A program made the translations under genes and the position numbers. From the NCBI RefSeq assembly GCF_003573695.1, contig NC_039359.1:95601275-95665274 (forward strand): a stretch of DNA of 64,000 bases. Reading direction: 5' to 3'. The DNA comes from Papaver somniferum (taxonomy: Eukaryota; Streptophyta; Magnoliopsida; Ranunculales; Papaveraceae). This document shows positions 11,819 to 23,126 of this stretch, piece after piece. Under the pieces are notes generated by a model. It was not told the origin of the DNA and made no database searches. It was given only the letters and a program-made list of their open reading frames with translations. How positions within the stretch are numbered: position 1 is the stretch's first letter; every line of letters starts with the position of its first letter.

Positions 11819-12133
11819 GAGAGATTTGAATCTCTCCGAGATTTTTGCGGACGGCTCAAAAATCCTTCTGTAATTTTTGCAGAGAGATTTGAATCTCTCA
11901 GAGATTTTTGCGGACGACTCAAAAATCCCTCTGTGATTTTTGTAGAGAGATTTGAATCTCTCAGAGATTTTTGCGGACGACTCAAAAATCCCTCTGTGAT
12001 TTTTGTAGAGAGATTTGAATCTCTCAGAGATTTTTGCGGACGACTCAATAATCCCTCTGTGATTTTTGCAATGAGATTTTAATCTCTCCGAGATTTTTGC
12101 GGAAGGATCAAAATCTCTTCGAATATTTTCTTA
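11819..12133. repeat. 63-bp tandem repeat, about 5 copies
   Basis: Units start at 11819, 11882, 11945, 12008 and 12071, and the last is degenerate. Each unit opens with a near-palindrome of 8-bp arms (GAGAGATT and AATCTCTC) around a TG centre. Because 63 is a multiple of three, one frame stays open on each strand across the array. These long repetitive frames are therefore by-products of the repeat, not evidence for a protein. The array sits about 620 bp upstream of the TATA box on the minus strand, so it could act as a U3 enhancer array. Confidence 0.93.
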
Positions 12134-12235
12134 GCGGATCCGTATCCCCATGCGGTCAGCTGGGACTCGGCCTGGAGAGAAAGAAAAGGCTTTGTACGCC
12201 CGATTAATGTCTCTGAGAGAATTTGGCTCACTTGC

Positions 12236-12800
12236 CTTTGACCAGCGTATCTTGCAGAGATTTTCTAGTAATCAACTGTGTGTCCATATGATGATCCAAC
12301 AAGACCAATATATCTCGAAAGGATTTCATAGAAGTCTGTCGAAAGGCTCAGAGGTAGAATAACCAGAGTATCTCGCGGGGATGTCCTAGGAGTTATCCGA
12401 AAACCTCAGTAAGTCGAGTCAGATCCTAGAGCAGACATGACCAGTGTATCTCGCGATGATGTACTAGTAATCAGTCTCTGATCTCAAATAGGGTGAGTCG
12501 TGCTTACAGGAGATATGCAAATCTCCGCTCTGGGTAATAAGTCCATCGGGGACGTATTTACGCATCTACAGAGCCTACATGACCAACAACATCTCGTTGA
12601 GGATGTATACTAGGAATCATGGCATCACAATCAACTGCGTCTCATGAAAACATGCTGGAATTGTGGCTGTTCTGGTTCATAAGTCTGCCGGGGACATTTT
12701 ACGCTCTACAAAACCTACGTGACCAGCAGTATCTCGTTGAGGATGTGCGCTAGGTGCCACGGCATCACGACCAGCAGTGTCTCGCGGGTACGTATACTAT
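12236..12800. repeat. Diverged interspersed repeat (GACCAGnnTATCTCG family)
   Basis: At least six imperfect copies of a roughly 35-bp unit occur near 12240, 12362, 12440, 12580, 12720 and 12768. Each has (G)ACCA(G/A), then a TATCTCG-like core, then GATGT and a CTAGG-like end. The spacing is irregular (about 50-140 bp). Two copies extend further with a GGCATCAC tail. They lie just outside the 63-bp array in the same putative LTR. Confidence 0.65.
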
Positions 12801-12930
12801 AAATCGTGGCTAAGGATGCCTTGAGGGCCAAGGGATTAATCTCTCCCGTGAGAGTTGAATTCTGTCTATAGGATTGAAATGACACGTTTGTCCTTTATCC
12901 AAATTTCACCATCTACAAGAGTGAAAAAGA

Positions 12931-14698
12931 AAAATATTTAGGCAAGTTTGAATTGACCATAGAGACATCTCCAAACATCCTAAGAATGTGGATAACTCAG
13001 CTCAATAGACAGCTTTCTCACAGATGTCAATGGTCAGTGCTGGTAATTTCAAGAATACCGAGGCTAATCAAAGTCTACGTTGAGTTTAATTACTAATTTA
13101 TTTCCAAAGTGAAATACCCTATTGATTTTTCATGCGAATAAGAGGTCCTTTTCGAAAATCTTGACAACAAAAAATTTGATATAACCGTTGTCTATTTGAC
13201 AAATCTAACGCAATTAAAAGGAAAAAGTAACTGATTTTAGACGAGAATGACTAGCATTAAGAGAAAAGAACGCACTTTTTTACTTTGGTCACTAGAATCT
13301 CCTAGGAAACTACTGGTACTTCTCTTTCTCTTCTCTTATTGTTTTTATGATAACTTATGGGACACTCAGTCTCCTAGAAAGTAGAAAATGACTTGTACTC
13401 GACTCTCTTCTCTTTTAATCTACCATAATCTCAGCAACACCTCTCTTATTAATGATAAGCACCCACAAGCCTATATAACGCCTCTCTTACTTGCATTGTT
13501 GCTGTTACGTTTTGGTTTGTTTATGCAAAACGATTTTGGTTAACTAAGGAAACTCAGGAAATTTCCTAGACTAGAAATTTTAACAGATCATGTTGGAAGG
13601 TTTTCTTTAAAAAAATATAAAAATAAACTTCATTAAACAACAAAATAATTACAAAAGCAAACACGGTTAGTACACTTAAAAGGAAACCAGGCAAACACGA
13701 TTTTACAATCCCTAAGGCCAAACAAACATGTAATATATCTATAGGTAGTTTATTCCAAGTCTACTAAAATGTCAAATTAAGAAGTGGTAGGAACCCTCAC
13801 ATTTTATGCTAGAGTGAAATCAGATTGAAATTTGTTTTAAGCTAGTCACATTTAGAAAAAGAGTGGCAGAAACAGCCACATTGTAAGCCCACTCTTAACC
13901 TGTTTGATAATATGCTTCCAAGACTTTAAAATCACTTCAAGTCTACTAACTTGAATAGGCCAAAATTTTTTTTTTTACATGTGTATTATGGGCATATTTA
14001 TGCATATGTATAGGAAACACAAAAATGTATCTAAGTATATATAAAATCTATTTAGTGAAGATATTTCTTTTTATATATTTACGTATATACAAAATTTGTA
14101 AGAAAAAGAAATTCACATACATCATAACTATCATATCGAAAGTTGACAATTGAAATCAAATGAGTATGAAGATATTCGTATTAAGTTGTGCACAAAAAAT
14201 TAAAAAATCCATTTTGAAGCAAAACGAACTTGTAATATGGTTACAAGAATCACTTTATCTTAAACTTTAATTCATGACAAGTGCTATATATTTATATTAT
14301 GATGTCAATTATTCTTATATGGAGGTAGGTTCCTTAAGATGGAACTAGAAAAAATTATGACTTATTCCAATATGGACTTTATTCTTAAATATTACTGGTC
14401 CAAGTCGGGATCATCAATTTTTTATTCTTATACGGAGTTTATTCCTATGTAGAGTATTCCTCCGGAGAGGTTTTAATGCACTCTACTAAAGCGAGATATG
14501 ACATCTCGTTTTAAATTTAACATAAAATATGAAATTGAAATACTATACCATCTTTGAGAGAGAGAGAGAGAGAATAGTAAATAAATAATTTTATTCATAA
14601 ATTACTGTTGTCTTCTTATAGAGGAAATAAATAAATAAAATAGACACTCCATCTGGACCATCTCCATGATTCTAAAGAAATTCCCCAGTAAAAATACA
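12931..14698. other. AT-rich intergenic DNA, no gene seen
   Basis: There are no ORFs with recognisable products and no clear transposon ends. A short GA microsatellite lies at 14556-14573. The DNA is about 30% GC. Confidence 0.6.
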
Positions 14699-15577
14699 TG
14701 ATAGACACATTGTTGTGTCTGAATTATCCTCAATGTCTCTATTGCTAGTGCTTGATTTTGTACTTATTATGGTGTTTTTATGTTTGTGTAGGTGTTTTTG
14801 GAGAAATACACTTGTGTGAAAAAAGTTGCTCAAAAAGTGCTATTTGCACCCGGAGGACACGTGTTATTCGGACTCTCAATGTTGGTTAAGGAACACCTCA
14901 ATTACTAAGGGGAATCTCAACGGATAAGGGGCACCTTCCTTACTATTTACACCCTATAAGGAAAGTGCTAAAGGGACACCCTTACAGGATTAGGGGGAGG
15001 TCATCTTCTCCGTTTGACTTTGGATTTTGGCGGGAAGAATTTGCAGTGAAGTATCAGATTTAGGGTTTGATTTTAAGGCATGTTTGGGAAAGATTCAATT
15101 GTTGGATTCAGTTTTGTTCGACCTGTTAACACTAAACAGACTTGGTATAATCATTGTATTCGAAACAATTTGGGTGGATAATCAAAATCAAATTGCTGCA
15201 ATCACCAGAAAAGTTAGGGTTCAAGTTTTAGAGTTGTTAGAGGGAGACTCGATCGCTCAGATTAATTGGGTTTGTTATTAATGTATAATCAGGGTTGGTG
15301 ATAGCCTTTGATTCGACCAGAATTGGCTAGAATCGCGAATTTGAAGAAAATGGTATTCTCGGGTTTACTCTTCTCCGGGAAATTCTATTCGGACCTGTGA
15401 AGTATTTGGGTGAGATTCAAGCGTGGAATTGGAGTAGTACCAGCCTGTTTCGATGAATCAGGGTTGGTAAGTGACTTGGATTCGAGTGACGAGGAATGTT
15501 ACGTGGATTGAAACAAAACAGGGAAGTTCTCAGCAAAACAGAGTTTGGAGTATGCTCGGGAAGCATTGGCATGTGGA
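14699..15577 (+). repeat. 5' LTR, portion shared with the 3' LTR
   Basis: This matches 23127-24003 with about 3.4% differences. It opens with TGATAG and a perfect 7-bp stem (AGACACA and TGTGTCT) around a four-base loop at 14703-14720. The match stops near 15577. The downstream half of the LTR present at 24004-24830 has no counterpart on this side. An apparent 84-codon ORF at 15027 is also found in the 3' copy, but it has no recognisable domain and is probably chance. Confidence 0.88.
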
Positions 15578-16720
15578 CTTTTGGTGAATACCTAAAGATT
15601 TGGAGTAAAAGCAAAGCGAAAGGAGCGAAAGAAAAGGAGAATAAAAAAAAAAAAAAAAAAAAAAAGGAGAGAGAGAGACAATATTTTTTTTTAGATTATC
15701 TTTTTCTTTTGGACTTTATTTTCGGACTTTGGACTGTGGACTTTGGGACTTTTTTTTTTTAAACCCTACGGAAGGGTAGTTTAAATATAAACTGTTTGCA
15801 GAGAAGGAAAACGATTACGATATCGCCTCGGCCCCTCGGGTTCGTACATGACATAGGAGTCGTGGCCCGAGTCGACTTTAGCGGTTCATCCTCCGTCTGG
15901 TACGGGAGGTAAGTTTGTCGACACACTCGCGAACCTCCTGTCAGCGAGTTACTGTATTCCTTCGTTTGCATATATGCTGAGGATTTGAAAACGGATGCTT
16001 TAATTTCCTAGTAAAGGGAAAGGACTAGCCATGCAAGATAAGGGTTCGGATTTCATCACCGTTCCCTTCTTGCCCGCCTTAGGAAAACGAAACCAAACGC
16101 GAACCTAAGCCTAAAATTTGACTGGAACGAGACCTATAGGGTAACGAGCTTAATAGGAAAGTCATTCGAAAAATATTGGTTACTCTTTTAAGCATGCTTC
16201 AAAGTTCATGATGGTTTCTGCGAGTTGAATACGCCGCCTTGTAACGCCGGTGAGGCCTTGGGTATCAAAGCTCCATTGAGCTTCCCTCGTCTCGATTCAA
16301 CTTACTTAAACTCGGATTGATTCCAGAGGGATTTGCTTAAATTGTAACGAATTCCCTTTCAAAGGATTAGAAGCTGGTCTAGAAACAATCTAAGTGGAGT
16401 CATCATGCTTTTTGTTTGCTAGAAATCTTTAGGTTTGCTTTGGTGGAGTCAGCCTGCTTTGTGTTTGCATAGAACTTCCTTCCTTTTAGGATTTCTTTCT
16501 TTATCTTTTGTTTTTCTGGTGTGTGCCCAAGGTTATTAAAGAGCGGGCTTGGAAAAGAAACACTCTAGGTCGTTTGATTAGTGATAAATCTAGTAGTTTT
16601 TCTTGTGAAGGCGGGGAGCTCGAAGACTCTTCTTTTGAGAGCCCTGTTTTTGGAAACTTTAGTTTTGAGAATCTGTCTCTTCGTAAGGAAAATACCCCTA
16701 GTACTTCAGCAGTGCCAGCG
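15578..16720 (+). other. 5' leader of the Athila element, unmatched in the 3' LTR
   Basis: This stretch holds an A22 run followed by a GA repeat (about 15640-15680), three GGACTTT-like words, a possible TATA-like AAATATAAAC near 15783, and a GC-richer block at 15820-16000 with three inverted repeats. An open frame without ATG runs from 16508 into gag. No tRNA-Asp type PBS (TGGCGCCGTTG) is present where one is expected. Either the true LTR end and PBS were deleted, or this leader came from another element by recombination. Confidence 0.6.
15835..15949 (+). promoter_or_regulatory. Three potential RNA hairpins in the leader
   Basis: CTCGGG (15835-15840) can pair with CCCGAG (15866-15871). CCTCCGT (15890-15896) can pair with ACGGGAGG (15902-15909) with one bulge. 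ACTCGC (15925-15930) can pair with GCGAGT (15944-15949). All three fall within 115 bases of a GC-rich patch ahead of gag. A packaging, dimerisation or translation role is only an inference. Confidence 0.45.
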
Positions 16721-17924
16721 ATGGCAATTTTGAAAGATTACATGTTCCCAACTAGGTCCACCCGAGCTTCGTGCATTAAATTGCCAGCCACAACGGTTAA
16801 TTTCGAGATAAAACCTATTATTCTTCAGATTATCCCTATATTCTTAGAGAAAGATGATGAGAACCCTTATTTTCATATTAGGGACTTTGAGGAAATTTGT
16901 GGGACAATTAGAATAAAAGACCTCACTGATGAAGTCTTGAAACTTAAGATGTTTCCCTTTTCCTTGAGAGATAAAGCCAAGACCTGGATGAACAACCTAC
17001 CATCTGAATCCATTGAAACATGGCAGGAACTTATTGCTGCTTTCTATATGAAATTCTACCCAGGGCTTTGAGAGATAGTGCTAGTGTGCAACAAGAGGGA
17101 GAGTCTCTTTATAGGTTCTTAGAGAGATTCAATGATCTCCTATCCCAGTGTCTTCACCATGGATTTGATAAGATGAAACTCGTAGATATTATTTATGATG
17201 GTTTAGACTATTCAACCAAAGCCATGGTTGAGTCTATGTGCGCTGGTGAGTTCACTAGTAAAAGTGATGATGATGCTTTCACCTTCTTAGGAGATGTCGC
17301 TTAAACATCCCAACAGTGGGAGTCTTGTGTTGAACCCCCAAAAGACTCTTGGTCAATAGAAGTAGCACCAATGTGGTGGATACAAGCTTCGGGTCTGATG
17401 CTAAGTTTGCTGCTTTGTCTAGAAGGTTAGAAGCTTTGGAATTGAATCATCCTAAACATAGGTCTCTTGTTGAACCTGATGATAGGTTTACAGCCTCTCA
17501 AGTGTCTAGTTGTGGAGTAGAACCTAATAACTCGTTTTGGGAAGGTCAGGTTAGTGAAGAGCAAGCCCATGCTGTCTATAACAATGCTAGGTTTGAGAAC
17601 CGTCATAAGTTTTACCCATACTCAGAGACTTACAACCCTGGTTGGAGAAACCATCCTAATTTTTCTTGGTCTAAGGGTCAGAATCAAGGACAGTCTAGTA
17701 ATTCTCAGCCTCCCCCAGGTTTTGGTTATGCTAAGAACTCTTCAGGTCAACCCCGGTTTCAGAATGAGAAAAAGATCTCCACCTTAGAAGAAACCCTTAC
17801 CATGTTAGCAAAGAACCATGAGATGTTATCAAAGAACCACTGCGGTTTTCAAGAAGAAACCAGGCGGAATTTTAAGAATAATTCCCAGTCTCTTGCTAAC
17901 TTAGAACTTCAAGTAAATAGCTAA
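16721..17924 (+). pseudogene. gag of Athila-type element
   Basis: The likely start is ATG 16721, inside a frame open from 16508. The N-terminal capsid region is a typical retrotransposon gag (YFHIRDFEEIC, KAKTWMNNLP, SIETWQELIAAFYMKF). The frame shifts near 17066. The next piece carries GESLYRFLERFNDLL and CLHHGF up to a TAA at 17302-17304. A further shift near 17340 leads to a third piece (17349-17924) with KFAALSRRLEALELN and a Pro/Gln-rich tail. The product would have formed virus-like particles. No CCHC zinc knuckle is visible, which is common in this lineage. Two frameshifts and one internal stop make it dead. Confidence 0.9.
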
Positions 17925-19345
17925 GTTTCTTAGTGAAAGAGAAGATGGAAGATTCCCTAGTCAAAATGATCCTAACCCTAAAGGAGAGAAATCGTACAAT
18001 CATGTGAATTCTATAACAACCCTTAGGAGTGGAAAGAAAGTTGACAATAAGGTTGCCATGCCTGATAGTGAACATGCTGTAGTTCACCCTTCTGAGCCAG
18101 AAAATGAGGAGACTGATAGAGTTTCCAAAGAGACCAATGAGGGTCATGCTGAGACCGGCTTTGTTCCCAGAACCCCGTTCCCCCAGCTGCTAGTTCCAAC
18201 TAAGAGGGAGTCCAACTTTAATGATATATTGGAGGTTTTTAAGCAGGTTACTATCAAACTCCCCTTGTTAGATGTGATTAAGCAGATTCCTGTTTATGCC
18301 AAGTTTCTTAAGGATATGTGTACGCGAAAGCGAAAACTTAGTGTCCAGAAGAAAGCCTTCCTAGCTAGTCATGTGAGTTCTATTATTCAGAATACCACTA
18401 CTCCTAAGTATAAAGACCCAGGGTCCCCTACTATTTCTTGAACAATAGGTAAATACCGTGTCGAGAAAGCTTTGCTTGACTTAGGAGCCAGTGTGAACTT
18501 ACTGCCATACCATGTGTACCTTAAGCTAGGACTTGGTGAGATGAAACCTACTCAGATGACACTTCAGTTAGCTGATAGGTCCGTTAAAATTCCTCGTGGT
18601 GTGATCGAGAGACGTTCTTATTGAGGTCGATAATTTTATTTATCCAGTGGATTTTGTTATCCTAGATACCCAACCTGTCCCTGACCCAGAGAACCAAATA
18701 CCAGTGATTTTAGGTCGCCCGTTTTTAGCTACATCCAATGCGATCATTAACTGTCGAAATTGTATTATGAATTTGTCTTTTGGTAATATGACTATTGAGC
18801 TGAACATTTTTAATATTAGTAAGCTACCCTCTGAACTTGATGACTCGAACATAGAGGAGGTGAACATAATAGGAACATTAGTCGAGGAGTCATTACCAAA
18901 CACTTTGTTAGAAGATCCATTTGAGAAATGCCTAGCTCCCTTTGGGATTGATTTTGATGATAATAATGTGATTAATGAGATGAATGCTTTGTTAGACTCA
19001 ACCCGTTTTTTAGACACTAATAATGGATGGAAACCTAAGTTCGAACCACTACCAGTTTCTAAGTCTACCCTAGTTCCTTCGTTAGAAAAGCCTCATAAGT
19101 TGGACCTAAAACCATTACCAGATACCCTGAAATATGTGTTTTTTAGCCCGTCTGAGACTTTACCTGTGATTGTAGCATCCGACTTGGATAGTGATCAGGA
19201 TAGTAGGCTAGTAACCGTCCTTCAGAACAACAAGGAAGCGTTAGGGTGGACCATAGCAGACATTAAGGGTATAAGTCCTACTGATTGTATGCATCATATC
19301 TATTTAGAGAGTGACACCAAACCTTCTAGGGAGATGCAACGTTGA
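17925..19345 (+). pseudogene. gag tail and aspartic protease region, Athila-type pol
   Basis: The piece opens with TLRSGKK, the conserved spacer before the protease, and continues through FLKDMCTRKRKL. A TGA stop lies at 18439-18441. The protease active-site motif DLGAS follows (about 18475-18490), then LQLADRS. A one-base insertion near 18610 breaks the frame. The C-terminal half (18647-19345) carries ILGRPFLAT, the second conserved protease block, and a long linker with ALGWTIADIKGIS leading into RT. It ends at a TGA (19343-19345), where the conserved residue is usually Arg, so a CGA to TGA change is likely. Confidence 0.88.
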
Positions 19346-20622
19346 CTGAACCCTAATATGAAAGAAGTAGTTCGAACCGAGGTTCTTAAGCTGTTAGATG
19401 CGGGCATTATCTACCCCATTTCAGACAGTAAGTGGGTCAGCCCCGTTCAGGTTGTTCCCAAGAAATCCAGTATTACTGTAGTCCAGAATGATAACAATGA
19501 GTTAATCCCAACCCGGGTGACCACGGGTTGGCGTGTCTGTATTGACTATAAGAAATTGAACAAGGTCACTAGGAAGGACCACTTTACCCTTCCCTTCATC
19601 AACCAAATGATAGAGAGATTAGTTATACGTAGCCATTATTTCTTTTTAGATGGATACTGCGGTTATAATCATATTGTCGTAGCCCCAGAAGACCAAGAGA
19701 AAACCACTTTTACCTGTCCCTTTGGTACCTTTGCGTATAGACGCATGCCTTTTGGGCTATGTAATGCCCCTGCGACCTTTCAACGTTGTATGTTGAGCAT
19801 ATTTTCTGACATGGTAGAACGGTTCTTAGAGGTCTTTATGGATGATTTTTTAGTGTTTGGTTCGTCTTTCGATGAGTGCTTGCATCATTTGTCATTAGTT
19901 TTGACTAGGTGTAAGAAAAATAATTTAGTGCTTAATTGGGAGAAATGTCACTTCATGGTTCGTTCAGGAATTGTTCTAGGGCATATCGTATCTTCGAAGG
20001 GTATAGAGGTAGATAGAGCCAAAGTTGACCTCATTAAAACTTTACAGGTCCCAAAAACCGTAAGAGATATTAGGTCATTCTTAGGGCATGCAGGTTTTTA
20101 TCGTCGATTCATTAAGGATTTTAGCTTAATTTCTAGACCTCTTTGCAATTTGCTTGCAAAAGACGTTAAGTTTGTCTTTGATGATGATTGTTTAGAGGCT
20201 TTTGAGAAGCTTAATAATTTACTCACTATCGCCCCCATAGTCCAGGCACCCAACTGGAACCTACCCTTTGAGATCATGTGTGATGCTTCAGATTATGCTA
20301 TTGGTGTTTTGCTAGGTCAGCGAGAAAATAAGTTACTTCATGTGATTTACTATGCTAGCAAAACTCTGAATGATGCCCAGTTGAACTATACCACTACGGA
20401 GAAGGAACTATTAGCTATTGTGTTTTCCTTAGACAAGTTTAGATCCTACCTCTTAGGTTCTAAGGTCATAATCTTTATTGATCATGCTGCTTTGAAGTAT
20501 CTTCTTTACAAGAAGGATACTAAATCTAGATTGATTAGATGGATCCTATTATTGCAGGAACTTTCCTTAGACATTAGAGATAAAAAAAGGTGTAGAAAAT
20601 GTAGTAGCAGACCACTTGTCTA
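19346..20622 (+). pseudogene. Reverse transcriptase and RNase H, Athila-type pol
   Basis: This is the longest surviving frame, 421 codons from the Met at 19358 and continuous in frame with the protease linker. RT blocks are visible: [23 protein letters not shown], the FLDGY box with Asp98, [11 protein letters not shown] and FMDD at 160-163. The RNase H domain has Asp309 ([10 protein letters not shown]), the Glu pair near 348-350 (TEKELLAIV) and Asp375 (IDHAALKYL). All catalytic residues look present. The frame is lost at an A7 run (20582-20588) that holds one A too many just before the conserved end of the domain. Confidence 0.93.
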
Positions 20623-21952
20623 GGCTTGTTGTGGATACCCTTAATGATTCTCCTCATGTTAGGGATAGTTTTCTTGATGAACAACTGTTCTTTGTTACCC
20701 AAGCACCTTGGTATGCGAATATAGTGAATTATCTTGTTACTGGTCGAATGCCCCAACATTGGTGTAAACAAGATCGTTCTAGGTTTGTAGCCGAGGTGAA
20801 TCACTTCTTTTGGGAGGATCATTATGTTTAAGTATTGTCCAGACCAGATTATTAGGAGATGTATACCTGAGAGTGACCAGTCCAGTATTATTTCCTTTTG
20901 TCATGATCATGCTTGTGAGGGTCACTTTAGTGCTAAGAAGACTGCTGCTAAAATATTGCAGTGTGGATTCTATTGGCCTTCATTGTTTAAAGACTCCCAT
21001 AGTCACTTTGTTACTTGTGAGCGTTGCCAGAAATCAGGAACCATTTCCCGTAGGAACATGATGCGCTTGAACCCTATTTTAGTTGTTGAGGTCTTTGACG
21101 TGTGGGGTATTGACTTTATGGGTCTGTTTCCTAGTTCTTTTGGTAACCTTTACATCCTTGTCGTTGTAGACTATGTCTCTAAGTGGATTGAGACGGTTGC
21201 GAGTAAAACTAATGACCATAGGGTTGTGATTGAGTTCTTGAAAAATAATATACTTACACGTTTTGGTACACCGCGATCTATAATTAGTGATGGAGGGTCA
21301 CATAATGGACCTTTTAGGATTTTGATGAAGAAATATGGTATTACACATAAGATAGCTACCCCATATCATCTACAGACTAGTGGTCAGGTAGAGGTTTCCA
21401 ATAGGGAGATAAAGCGTATATTAGAGAAAACAGTTAATCCTAATCGGAAAGACTGGTCGTCTAGGCTTACTGATGCCTTATGGGATTACCGTATTGCGTT
21501 TAAGACCCCCATTGGAATGTCGCTATCGGCTTGTGTATGGAAAGGCATGTCATTTACCTGTTGAGTTAGAACATAGAGCTTATTGGGCTGTTAAGCAGCT
21601 AAATTTTTCACTTGACAAGGCAGGAGCCCATAGGAAACTCCATCTCAATGAGTTGGAAGAGATTCGTATAGATGCTTACGATAGTGCGAAGGAGTATAAG
21701 AACAAAATGAAACTTGTTCATGATAGAAATATTTTAAGAAAGTCATTTTCTCCAGGTCAAAAAGTTCTTCTGTATGATACCCGCTTGCATATTTTCCCTG
21801 GAAAGTTACGTTCTCGGTGGACGGGTCCTTTTATTGTTCGCACTATCTTTCCTCATGGAGCTGTTGAGATCGAGACACCAGATGGTAGTAGTTCTTCGAA
21901 GGTTAACGGTCAAAGATTGAAACCCTTTTTAGAACCCTTTCCCAACAGGTGA
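20616..21952 (+). pseudogene. Integrase, Athila-type pol
   Basis: Three frames are needed. The first (20616-20831) carries the RNase H/IN linker (QAPWYANIVNYL, FWEDHY). After a shift near 20825 comes the main integrase (20824-21564), with the zinc finger H29, H34, C65 and C68 and the catalytic residues D97, D156 and E190. The D156 to E190 spacing is about two residues shorter than usual, suggesting a 6-bp in-frame loss at SHNGPF. After another shift near 21525 the C-terminal part (to 21952) has [17 protein letters not shown] and a GPF(I/V)V end. No chromodomain is seen. All pieces are in order, so this is one broken gene. Confidence 0.92.
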
Positions 21953-22107
21953 TGTTGAGGAGGTCCCTCTGGAGGAACCTGTTTACCCTTGATTGACCAT
22001 CGAGGCGATTGTATATTGTATATTAGTTTTTGATTTCTCTCTTCATCCAGGTACTATCTTTCCGACTTCTCTCTTTACTGATTCCTCATGTTACTTTGCT
22101 TTTTAAA

Positions 22108-22148
22108 CATCGAGGACAATGTTAGATTTAAGTTTGGGGGTGGGGAAG
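22108..22148 (+). promoter_or_regulatory. GAGGACAATG box plus purine tract (internal PPT-like)
   Basis: CATCGAGGACAATGT (22108-22122) is followed by TTTAAGTTTGGGGGTGGGG (from 22127). The same pair occurs at 60585-60619 in the young element. It lies about 980 bp before the 3' LTR, so it is not the LTR-adjacent PPT. It may be a second priming site or an RNA signal. Confidence 0.65.
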
Positions 22149-23126
22149 AAACTTTTTGTTAGCTTTTAGTTGCAATAAATAAACTTCAGAGCCTAGAAAT
22201 TTATGCTTATTAAGGTTGGCACTAACCAATCTAAGTGGATGGGAACATCTTGGTTGTAGGAGTTGAGGAAACAATATGATTAGATGGAAACATCTAAAGA
22301 GTCTATTCATAAAAGCACAAATCTCAGGTGTTAAAATAAAAAAAAAAACATGGTAGTTTCGCCATAACTCGTTAAATCCTAATCCCTTCTGCTTTTATTT
22401 CTTAAGTGATTTGGTGGGGTACACGACTCAAGTTGTTACCATTGCTAGGTGAATTAGGGTGATTGAGATACCAAAAAAAAAAAAAGTTTGAGACCAGACC
22501 ATCAGACCAACCGGAATAAATTCAATAAAGTCGACCACTTGTGCCCTTGTATCTGCCAGTTGTGTTGACCTAGAGTTGGGTTTATCGACCACTGGTCCCC
22601 TTGTATATGCCAGTTGTGTTGATATTGGTCATGTCGTTATCTCAGTCCATTAGGATAGGATCATTTTGGCAGAGGCCTTCAGACAGATATGGGAAACACC
22701 GTTCACTTTAACCATCTATTTTTCTCTTTATCCATCTTCTTAATCTTTCCATATGATTGGTTGACTCCGGTTATGATGTCTAGAAACTATCTGAGTAGAG
22801 CTCTGTCACTTATATATGAATTTTAGTATGCTGAGTGCAAACTCGTGTACAACAATCGGAATTTCGCATCAGGGTACTTCCTCCTATAGTCAATAATTGT
22901 ATGCCAACCAAGGAGATTCTTTAGTGCCTTCCAAGGTTCAGCGTAGATAGCTAGGGTCTGGAGTAATGGTTTTGTGGGTACACCTCTGGTAAACCCTCCG
23001 GAGACAACACTCCGCCGCTAGGGCCACCTAGCGGTTTAACGGCTTGCTGCACGTGCTAAGTGTAGTCATTTTATTTTCTAGATTAGATTTGCTCGATGAC
23101 TAGAAAATAATAAGTTTAGGGTTATT
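22149..23126 (+). other. 3' non-coding region of the Athila element
   Basis: No ORF is recognised. A 54-bp direct duplication (GACCACTnGTnCCCTTGTAT followed by a CCAGTTGTGTTGA core) has copies at 22532 and 22586. The segment 22973-23066 and the final 23085-23126 resemble 62382-62475 and 62529-62570 of the young element. Short A-runs occur near 22340 and 22475. Confidence 0.7.

Larger units (their letters stand above)
10935..12930 (-). repeat. LTR of a degenerate minus-strand element; right end uncertain
   Basis: The left edge is TGTAGTTACC at 10935, beside the PBS-like site. Read on the minus strand it has a U3 with two sets of tandem repeats (11819-12133 and 12236-12800), a TATA box at 11187-11195, a pyrimidine-rich leader (near 11105-11125), and an end in ACTACA. 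That is the layout expected of an LTR. No second copy is seen, so the right end near 12.9 kb is a guess from where the repeats stop. Confidence 0.5.

Noticed and set aside
11728..12082. Two overlapping repetitive ORFs on opposite strands (about 105 codons each)
   Set aside because: They arise because the 63-bp repeat length is a multiple of three. The translation simply repeats the unit, with no other support for a protein.
11819..12133. CRISPR-like regular repeats
   Set aside because: The units are contiguous tandem copies without unique spacers, and the DNA is plant nuclear.
14764..14800. Possible functional 3' splice site in TGATAR LTRs (T-rich tract ending TAGGT)
   Set aside because: The pattern is listed as an observation only. 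Without a matching donor or transcript data it cannot be called a splice site.
15027..15281. 84-codon ORF in the Athila LTR, also at 23454
   Set aside because: It recurs only because the LTR is duplicated. No domain, and the LTR context explains it.
16258..16274. Sequence GGGTATCAAAGCTCC resembling an initiator-Met PBS
   Set aside because: It is not next to an LTR end, and Athila-type elements normally use tRNA-Asp. Probably chance.
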